Of a stretch of DNA of 64,000 nucleotides, positions 56,357 to 64,000 are shown in pieces. The notes beneath the pieces are model-generated. The model was not told the origin of the DNA. It did no database searches and saw only the letters and a program-made list of their open reading frames with translations. Source of the stretch: Hsuehochloa calcarea (Eukaryota; Streptophyta; Magnoliopsida; Poales; Poaceae); contig CM070603.1 of the NCBI GenBank assembly GCA_036346395.1, positions 22,601,045 to 22,665,044 on the forward strand, read 5' to 3'. The position numbers and the translations under genes are program-made. Within the stretch, counting starts at the first letter, position 1; each line of letters starts with the position of its first letter.

Positions 56357-58165
56357 TGTGGATATCATGGGGATATGCTCCAGATCTTAGGATGATGTGA
56401 CAATTGGCAATGGTGTTTACGGTTTGTCGTTTCATGAGTTTTCGACAAAGCTTCAGGCATTCTGGACAGGGGCGGTCCGACCGGTCCAAGCACGGCGGTC
56501 CGACCGGTCCCAAATCGGTCGGATCGGTCATGTGGGGCGGTCGGACCGGCTGTGACCTAAAAGTGGTCAAAACGAGCTGGGCCAAAAATAGGTGTTGTAG
56601 GCAAGTGAGGATCCCAATGCACTTGGTCTCATAATTTTGGAGCCTCAAGCAAAAGTTCTATTCAATTTAAGTTTCGAAGGTTTGAATTTGGGGCTGGATT
56701 TGGCTAAGTCCTTAGGCGGTCCGACCGCTCACATGGAGCGGTCCGACCGGCGGAGAAGCGATCGACCGCTCACATGGAGCGGTCAGACCGGTTTCTACTT
56801 GAACGTCCGCCATCTTCGTGGCGATGGTGTTTTGTTAGGTCAAAGTCATTGGTTTCATGGCATATGTTTTGCATGATGCATGTTTTGACTAACATGGGTC
56901 AAGTTGTGAAGAACTTGTTCCCAATTCGTGTTTGCTTGTCTATGGTTGTGCAGTTGCTTGGTGGTCAACGACGGTCAGCGGCGAGGAGGATCGGGACAAG
57001 ACTTGGAGAGTTGAGGTCGAGCGATCGGCGATGCGGGTGAGTCAACGACTCAAGCGTGACACAAGATGGACAAGGGTGACCTATTGGCAAATCCATGACG
57101 CATGGTGAAGCGGTTTAGGTCAAAAGTTAAAGACGGCACTTTGCGAAGCGTGCGTGTGTGATCCGTTTGTTAGTGGGCCTTAACGGGAGCCCAATTGAGT
57201 CAAACCCTAGAGAGTTCTAGGCCTCCACTATAAATAGGAGGAGGTGGTGGCTGCACCCTTTCTCTCGCTGTTTTTTTCACCTCTTTTGTGGTTTTCAGAC
57301 CCTAATTGGCTTAGGGAGAGTTGAGGTGGAGGCTAGGGCTTTTCATGGTTTGAGGAGAATTTTATGATCTTGGATTGACCACTGATCCATGATGGTGTGG
57401 GTGTAATCCAGCAACAATCACGTTCTTAATCTATGCAAGGTTTGCTTGAGATAAGTCTCTTTTCGTTCTTACTTTCAATTTCGTGATTTTAGGGCTTTCT
57501 TTGATCCGTGAGTTTGTGATTGATTCTTTCACGTAATTTAGCTTGCTGTGAAATGTGTGAATCTATCTAGAATCATCTTGATCATCAATCACTCACGAAC
57601 AAGCATTAGGATCAAGTTTTCGTTCTTGCCCGGTTTTAGACCCTCTGTTACTCAATTGGCAATTGTTCAGGATCTATCCAAGAATTATCATAATATTCGA
57701 TTGGAATAGGTCCTCAATAGCATAGAGAAGGTGTGTGCAAAGTTTCGTAAAGTTTGGAGTTGAGAATCAAAAGTTTGACCTAATTGCAACTTCGTCATCG
57801 GGCTGATTTTACTGTTTCAGATCGGTTCTGGAGCCTGCCGGTCAGACCGCCCATCAGCACCGGTCAGACCGATTTTGGAGCGGTCCGACCGCCAGTACAA
57901 CAGCGGTCAGACCGCCCGGCAATCGGTCCAACCGGCTGGGTCCAGAGGTCAGACCGCCCGTGCTTTGTGATTCTGTAATCTTAGTTGATTTTGTTATTTT
58001 GCTTAGGGGATTTAATTGGATTCAATACTAGTCTTCCGCTGTACTGGTATATTGATCTTCATAGCTTCCTAATAGCTATTGGAGTGAAATTGTGTTGAAT
58101 TCATTATTTGGGAAAAAGTGAGCGTGCTCCTATTCACCCCCTCTAGTCGCCTTTTCGGTCCAACA
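56357..58165 (+). repeat. 5' LTR of element B
   Basis: TGTGGATATCATGGGG...TTTTCGGTCCAACA. It has about 12 GGTCNGACC-type palindromes in clusters at 56470-56790 and 57838-57960, the same two zones as in element A. The TATA box is at 57229-57236. Confidence 0.93.
57229..57236 (+). promoter_or_regulatory. TATA box of element B
   Basis: TATAAATA in CCACTATAAATAGGAGG; the position is equivalent to that in element A. Confidence 0.85.
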
Positions 58166-58167
58166 AG

Positions 58168-58179
58168 TGGTATCGAGCC
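58168..58179 (+). other. Primer binding site of element B
   Basis: TGGTATCGAGCC, 2 nt after the LTR. Confidence 0.9.
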
Positions 58180-58223
58180 GGTTAGTTCACTCTTGATCTT
58201 AACTGGTCACTGAACTTTAGGCG

Positions 58224-59312
58224 ATGGATAAGTTTTCTACTAAACCGCATATCTTCGAAGGGCATGACTATGCCTATTGGAAGAATCGTATGCGAGTCTT
58301 TCTTGAGAGCGAGGGACAAGCTATTTGGGATGTTGTTCGAGCCCCGCTTGTTATTCCTGAAATTGCAACACACGCTGGCGATTCTTGTGGCAAACAACAA
58401 CAAAGCTAAAATCTCTTATATGGTGCGCTTGGTAGACAAGAATATGATCGCATTTGCAATCTTACCACTGCGCATAAAATTTGGAACACTCTCGAAACAT
58501 ATCATGAGGGTTCGTCCCAAATCAAAAAGGTGCGCCAAACAGTTTAGAAGCGTGAATACAATAAATTCGAGATGCGTCCTGGAGAGAGCATCGATGACAT
58601 TTTCAGTCGCTTTAATAAAGTAATTAATCAAATAAAAGCTGTTGATATCGAATATTCTCAATCTGAAAATGCCACCCATCTCTTGGCTGCAATCAACACC
58701 AAGGAGTGGGAGATGAAGGCTACTGCTATAGAGGAAAATGTTGATCTTTCAAGTCTTACTTTAGAATTGCTTTATAGTAAACTCAAGACTCATGAAATTA
58801 AAAGAGTTGATCATCCTAAGAAAGACAACATGACATTGATAGCTGATCCTCTCAAAAGGTCTTCTGATGGTACTCTTGAATCTTTTTCTGATCTTTCATT
58901 TACTTGTTTATCTGCGATTCATGAGGAGGAACTTGAAAGTATTCCTGAGACAGAGTTAGCTCTTCTAGCTAAAAAATTCACACGGGCCTATAATAATGTG
59001 AGAAACAAAAAGAGAGGTGGTCCGGTGACATGCTATGAAGGTGGTGAGCTAAACCATATCCGGGCAAATTGCCCCAAGTTGAAAGGTAAGAGCAATCATA
59101 AGGAAGGAAAGTCAACTTGGAAGAAGCCTCCTTTCAACAAATCAAGGTATGAGGCTAATAAGCTTGTGAAGGCCGCTCACTGGGTCCTTGCCGCTTTTGA
59201 GGATCAATCCTTGAGCGATGTGGATTCGGGAGTGAGGAGGACAAGGAGGAGGAGATCCTCAAGGCAAAAAGAAAGGAAGGCCAAAGACATCACGGCATGT
59301 GCTTCATGGTGA
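58224..59312 (+). pseudogene. Gag of element B (capsid and first zinc knuckle)
   Basis: The ATG at 58224 follows the leader and starts MDKFSTKPHIFEGHDYAYWK. The frame shifts near 58370 and is readable again from 58572 to 59312 (246 aa): FEMRPGESIDDIFSRFNKVI, DLSSLTLELLYSKLKTHEIK. The knuckle is CYEGGELNHIRANC (about 59030-59075), where the second Cys is Gly; element A keeps CFEC. Zinc binding would be lost. A basic C-terminus follows. Confidence 0.9.
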
Positions 59313-60181
59313 CAATCGACATTGATGATGATGAGGTATCTTTTTCTTATGATGAGCTTTACGCTAAATATGATTCTATAGTTGAGCAATTGCTTAGTCA
59401 AGATGAAGCGCTAGAATTTGTCATGACAAAAAATAAGAAATTAGAGTCAAAGATTAACAAACTGAAAGTAAAGCTTAAAAATGCTAAGACTCTTGAACCC
59501 GATGAATATTTATCTTGTAATGCTATGCATTGAAATTGCCAAGTTACAATCGCTTATAATATTTACGTACAACAACTTGAGAATGCTAGATCTGAACTAA
59601 ATGAAATTAAAAGTGCTCCTTGTGAAAAATATTTAGAATCTAGTAAATTGATTGCTTTTGATGTGTTTGATTCTAGCCCTTGTACTTCATGCTTAGAAAA
59701 AGAACGTGAAATCAAAGATATCTTAGAAGCTGCTAGAGTCAAATATGCTAAGCTTAAGGACAATATTGAAAATACTACTTGTGCTTCTTGTTCCGCTCTT
59801 AAGCTTGAAATTACTTTATATAAGGAGAAATCTATGGATAAAACTTGTGATGCTTGTGTTAACTTGAGAAAAGAAAATGCTTACCTTCATGATACATTAG
59901 AGAAATTTTCTAAAGGTAAGAAACAATTAAACATGATTCTTGACAAGTCTAAAACTCCTTATAAGAAGCAAGGTTTAGGATTCAATTCTTTTCAAGACAA
60001 TTCAAACCCAAAAGTCATTCAAGTCTTGGAAAAAGGTATAATTGAATTCAAAACCCAATATGCAAAAACATCTTTTAAATCTGCAGGTTTTGCCCAACCT
60101 TGTATTACTTCAAATGGTGCTTCTTCTAGTGGTACCAAGTACCATTGCACTTATTGCAAGAAAGGTGGGCATTTGATTTAA
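59297..60181 (+). pseudogene. Coiled-coil, Cys-pair region and second knuckle of element B gag
   Basis: The frames 59297-59533 and 59648-60181 form Lys/Glu-rich helices. Repeated Cys-pair units (PCTSCLEKE, TCASCSALKLE, TCDACVNLRKE) are spaced about 35-40 residues apart and could be metal-binding. The second knuckle, CTYCKKGGHLI followed by a stop and FCW, lies at about 60147-60190; the stop replaces one residue. This extended gag tail is typical of the SIRE lineage. Confidence 0.8.
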
Positions 60182-60196
60182 TTCTGTTGGCGTAGG

Positions 60197-60607
60197 TTGA
60201 AAAATGATAAGAAAAATCTTGATAGAATTTCATTCAGGCAACCTAGAGCTTTTGTGAGACATGGTAACACTGAAAAGAATAAACCTGGATTAAGATTTTT
60301 CTCACGTGCAAATCATTATGTTTCTAAATATCCTAATTCTAATATTCTTCAGGCTGGCGGTCTGACCTCTGGTGGTCACCGGTCTGACCGATTTGGTCGC
60401 CGATCGGACCACAAAGACAACGCCATCGACCACCGACGATTTAATACCTATGTTAATTTAAACATTGCTCATAACAGAATTCTAGATAAATTCAAGGATA
60501 GTACTTCTGGTTTGTATACTCCTTTCAGACGTGTGTCTCAGTACTGGATTCCTAAATCTTGTTTATCTAACCCCAGTATTGAGACACATCGTTCTTGTGT
60601 TCCTTGA
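60197..60607 (+). pseudogene. Gag-protease linker of element B
   Basis: A 136-codon frame in which about 20 residues (TSGGHRSDRFGRRSDHK) are encoded by three GGTCNGACC-type palindromes at 60355-60415, the LTR motif. The end (PFRRVSQYWIPKSC) is the usual lead-in to the protease. Confidence 0.7.
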
Positions 60608-61169
60608 TTTTCGGATTACTGCGAAAGGGAAGAACACGTGGTTCGTTGACTCGGGTGTTCACGCCACATGACCAGAAACTCAAGATGGTTCACCTCTTTC
60701 ACGCGGGCAACCGGTGATGACTTCATCACCTTTGGAGATGATACACAAGGGCGAATTGAAGGAACAGGATCAATTAGGGTGAACAACAAATTCATCCTAA
60801 AGGATGTCGCTCTTGTGGACAAGCTTAGGTAAATTCTCATTTCTGTATCTCAGCTTCTTGATGATGGCTATGAGACTGTATTTAAGAAAAATGCTTGTCG
60901 TGTGCTTGATTCTACTGGTGAGCTTGTGTTTGCAATATCTAGAGTTGGTAGAATTTTTGGGCTGATTTTTCGAATCTCTTCTTGGATCTCTTAAATGTTT
61001 GCTTACATCTTCTTCTCGATTTGGATTTGGCATCGACGTTTGGGGCACATTGGTTTTGATCATCGACGCGAGTTAGCAACCTTGATCTCATGAGAGGTTT
61101 GCCCAAACTCAAAGTCACAAAGATCTTTGTATGTGCGCCACTGTAGGCATGGCAAACAAGTTCTTTGCC
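60608..61169 (+). pseudogene. Protease and pre-integrase region of element B
   Basis: TWFVDSGVHAT (about 60638-60670) holds the DSG active site, but the following conserved Cys/His-Met residues are disrupted by a deletion. VNNKFILKDVALVDKL and ISVSQLLDDGYETVFK (60780-60890), then FGAHWF and LMRGLPKL, are readable in changing frames. Confidence 0.78.
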
Positions 61170-61819
61170 TCACACCCTTACGTGACTATGGTTATGGTCG
61201 ACGGACGAGCAGTTGCTTCACATGGATCTTGTTGGTCTGCTAGAGTCCGTCGATCGGTGGAAAATGGTATATTCTTGTCATAGTCGATGATCTTTCAAGA
61301 TATTCTTGGGTGTTCTTTCTTGCTTCAAAAGATGAAGCTTTTGGTTATTTTCGTGACCTTGTTCTTCGTTTGGCTTCTGAGCTTCCTGGTGCTCTGAGAG
61401 CGATCCGCAGTGACAATGGCACGGAGTTCAAAAATGCTTCTTTTTGTGCTGAGCGCGGTATTGAGCATCAGTTCTCCTCTCCACACGTCCCTCAACAAAA
61501 TGGTGTGGTGGAAAGGAAGAATAGGACCTTGGTCGAAATGGCTAGGACGATGCTAGATGAGTATAGCACACCGAGGAGGTTTTGGGCCGAAGCTATTGCT
61601 ACAGCTTGCCATATTGCAAATCGTGTCTTTTTGAGACCTTCTCTAGGCAAGACTCCTTATGAGCTTCGTTTTGGTAGAAAACCCTTCGTTTCGCATTTTC
61701 GAGTCTTTGGATCAAAATGTTTTATTCTTAAGACAGGCAACTTAGATAAATTTGAATCAAGAACTTTTGATGGGTTATTTACAGGTTATCCCGCTCATTC
61801 GAGGGGTTTTGGGTTTTAA
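61170..61819 (+). pseudogene. Integrase core of element B
   Basis: HMDLVG (61217-61235, first catalytic Asp) is in another frame. The 169-residue frame 61310-61819 has IRSDNGTEFKNASF (second Asp), VPQQNGVVERKNRTLVEMAR (catalytic Glu), FWAEAIATACHIANRV and SHFRVFGSKCFIL. It has the full D,D,E set but split frames. Confidence 0.92.
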
Positions 61820-62230
61820 TATGAGACTAACCTTATTGAAGACTTGTAATGTCACTTTTGATGAGACTAGCCACAGGCTAGATCAATTATTACAGATGAT
61901 TCACAGTGTGAGAGAGCATTTTGTGGAGGAAGATGAGGACGAAGGCGATATCATTCCCTCATTTCTTTCTTCTTGGCGCCCATATTGATACAAGAACACG
62001 CTACGTCTACTTCACCTTGATTGAGGCTCTGCGCATCATCATCATCGCCAGACTGCGGAGGTCGAAGAAACGATATCTCACCCGGGCGCTCCACTTCGCA
62101 TTCAGAGACAGCATCCTCCGGATCAGATAATAGGTAATCTACATGAGCGAGTCACTCGCTCCAGGTATAATGATCCAAATCTCTACTCTCATTCGGATTT
62201 TGTTGCTTCTTTTGAACCCCGCGATATATC
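61820..62230 (+). pseudogene. Integrase-RT linker of element B
   Basis: Broken, acidic then Arg/His-rich frames follow FDETSHRLDQ (61850-61890) and lead to NDPNLYSHSDFVASFEPRD (62165-62225). Confidence 0.65.
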
Positions 62231-63047
62231 ACATGCTTTATCTGATTCTAGCTGGGTAAATTGCATGCATGAGGAGTTAGAGAATTTTGAAAGAAATAAA
62301 GTTGGAACCTAGTAGAACCTCCTAGTGGTCATAATGTTATAGGAACCCGTTGGGTGTTCAAGAATAAACAAGGTGAGAATGGTTCTGTGGTTAGAAACAA
62401 GGCCAGATTGGTAGCTCGAGGTTTGACCAAGTTGAGGGTTAGATTTTGATGAGACATTTGCTCCTGTTGCTAGACTAGAAGCCATTCGTATTTTGCTCGC
62501 ATTTGCTGCATCAAAAGGTTTTAAATTATATCAGATGGATGTTAAAAGTGCCTTTTTAAATGGTTTCATAGAGGAGGAAGTGTATGTTAAGCAACCCCCG
62601 GGTTTTGAAGATCCCAAGTATCCAAATCGTGTGTTCAAGTTATCCAAAGTCTTGTATGGTCTTAAACAAGCCCCTAAAGCCTGGTATGATAGACTTAAGA
62701 CCTTCTTGCTTAAAAATAATTTTGAGATGGGTAAAGTGGATAAAACTCTATTCATTCTTAGGCGTGGCAATGACTTCCTGCTTGCTCAAATTTATGTGGA
62801 TGATATTATTTTTGGTGGTTCTTCTAATGCTCTTGTTTGCAGTTTTTCTGAGACTATGTCCAGGGAATTTGAGATGAGTATGATGGGAGAGCTTAATTAC
62901 TTTTTGGGACTTCAAATCAAGCAATGCAAGGAAGGAACTTTCATCCACCTGACAAAGTACACTAAAGATCTACTCAAATGCTTCAACATGGGTGATTGCA
63001 AGCCAATTTCCACTCCCATGGCAACCTCATTTTTTTGGATCGGATGA
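62231..63047 (+). pseudogene. Reverse transcriptase (RVT_2) of element B
   Basis: WVNCMHEELENFERNK, GTRWVFKNK and RLVARGL (62255-62430) are followed by a frameshift. The 184-residue frame 62493-63047 contains YQMDVKSAFLNGFIEEEVYV (catalytic Asp), LYGLKQAPKAWYDRL, QIYVDDIIFGGS (YVDD active site) and MMGELNYFLGLQI. It is the best preserved pol segment in the window. Confidence 0.95.
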
Positions 63048-63727
63048 GGAAGGAGAAGTCGTGGATCAACGCGAGTACCGCACATGATCGGCTCCCTTCA
63101 GTATTTGACGGCCTCGAGACCGGACATTCACTTCACGGTATGCCTTTGTGCAAGATTTGAGCGTCTCCAGAACTTCCCATCGCCAAGCCGTTAAGCGCAT
63201 ATTCGGTATTTACACTCTACCCTCTTATATGGCATTTGGTATTCCTGCTCTTGATTTTGTCCATTAGGGTTTTGATTCGATTTTGCGGTCAGTCGGTTAG
63301 ATAGGAAGAGTACCTCGAGCACTGTCACTTCCTAGGCACTTCTCTTGTATCTTGGTCTTCTAGGAAGCGATGCATTGCACAATCCACTCTTTGAAGCCGA
63401 GTATGTAGTCTTTGCTAGTTCTTTGTGCGATTTTGTGGATGACGTCCACTCTGAAGATTATGGGTTAAATTTTGCTAGTGTTCCTCTTTTACGTGATAAC
63501 ACTTCGCTATTAATATTGCTAAAACCCGATTGCAACATTCTAGGACTAAGCACATAGACATTCGCTTTCACTTCCTTCAAGATCATGTCGAAAAAGGGGA
63601 TATTGTGATGCACTTCGTGGAGTCCGATGCTCAATTGGCGGATATTCTCACCAAGCCTTTAGATCAAACCAGGTTTGCCACCTTGAGAAGTGAGTTAGGG
63701 GTAATTTATCCATATGGGTTGGTTTGA
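63048..63727 (+). pseudogene. RNase H of element B
   Basis: Split frames give TASRPDIHFTVCLCARF (63105-63160), a frameshifted core, EAEYVVFASS (63390-63420), then HIDIRFHFLQDHVEKGDIVM, QLADILTKPLDQTRFATLRS and a stop at 63727. The C-terminus is that of copia pol. Confidence 0.88.
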
Positions 63728-64000
63728 GGGGGAGTTTGATCTTTTCTGATCTTTCCTTGTTCTTTTGATCTTTTATTGTTCTTTTTCTGAACTTAGTGAT
63801 CTTTTTGAACTTTGTAGGCTTTTAAGATTTTTATTGCATCTCATTGTATCATATTGCATTCATATGAAAAATACATCAAGTGGTTAAAAAAAATCCAAAA
63901 GATGCATTGTAATATAAAATTTTCTGCTTATCTTTTAAAATTGATGAAGCTTTGCCTATTACCCTTTAGAGCTTTAGTATTTCAATTCTTGCTCAATGTC
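63728..64000 (+). other. Start of post-pol spacer of element B
   Basis: A TTTGAGGGGGAG purine tract lies at 63724-63735, but no LTR follows it. The sequence is CTTTT-rich and shares short stretches with the spacer of element A. The element continues beyond the window. Confidence 0.7.

Larger units (their letters stand above)
56357..64000 (+). mobile_element. Element B: pol-bearing SIRE/Maximus-type copia element (3' end outside window)
   Basis: A 1809-bp LTR, primer site, gag, protease, integrase, RT and RNase H appear in copia order. All are broken by small frameshifts. The spacer after pol reaches the window edge, so the 3' LTR must lie beyond 64000. The LTR and gag are related to element A but clearly diverged, so B is a cousin rather than a direct parent. 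Confidence 0.93.

Noticed and set aside
63724..63735. TTTGAGGGGGAG as the terminal polypurine tract of element B
   Set aside because: No LTR starts after it. The related spacer in element A places the true tract directly before the LTR, so B's would lie beyond 64000.

Overview
The window is plant nuclear DNA, almost certainly from a grass (Poaceae). It is a repeat-rich intergenic block of nested LTR retrotransposons and DNA transposons with no convincing intact host gene. The evidence is large gypsy and copia elements with initiator-tRNA-Met primer sites, a MULE transposase with a SWIM zinc finger, a CACTA terminus, a hAT-like element and grass-type GC-rich LTR leaders. Every transposon ORF I could follow is broken by frameshifts or stops. 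I see no tRNA, rRNA, CRISPR or prokaryotic features.

Layout. 1-9712: a Ty3/gypsy chromovirus (minus strand, about 3.16 kb LTRs, left LTR cut by the window edge). 10284-14559: a short gypsy element (+) with gag and a protease-like region but no RT, RNase H or integrase. 15077-16386: a small non-autonomous LTR element (minus). 17378-23862: a decayed Mutator-like element (+) with subterminal repeats at both ends and a 141-bp array on the right. 24541-32826: a probable Tat-type gypsy remnant (+), interrupted by a hAT-like element (24895-25326) and a 4.8-kb copia element (26539-31353, minus), and ending in two adjacent minisatellites that both have a period of about 72 bp. 32827-36100: an LTR remnant (+) and a minus-strand Tat-type gag. 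36101-42161: mostly unassigned DNA with a duplicated promoter-like segment, a truncated copia LTR and a CACTA terminus.

42162-64000 is a nest. A minus-strand gypsy LTR is split by three insertions: a 3135-bp solo LTR of the 1-9712 family (43653-46787, perfect TSD TTGCC), a complete gag-only SIRE/Maximus-type copia element 'A' (48077-55899, perfect TSD GCTCG), and a pol-bearing relative 'B' (56357 to beyond the window).

How the parts relate. A keeps gag, primer site, polypurine tract and LTRs but has no pol. B has a pol of the same lineage 2 kb away, so A looks like a non-autonomous partner of B-type elements. The most unusual signals are dyad-symmetric motifs: arrays of GGTCNGACC in the A and B LTRs, and a run of CCGTCCGAT/ATCGGACGG hairpins near the promoter in the gypsy LTRs. 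The many small indels cluster at palindromes, homopolymers and CAG/CTG sites. Base-calling error on methylated plant DNA is therefore a real possibility, and the apparent gene breaks should be read with that in mind.
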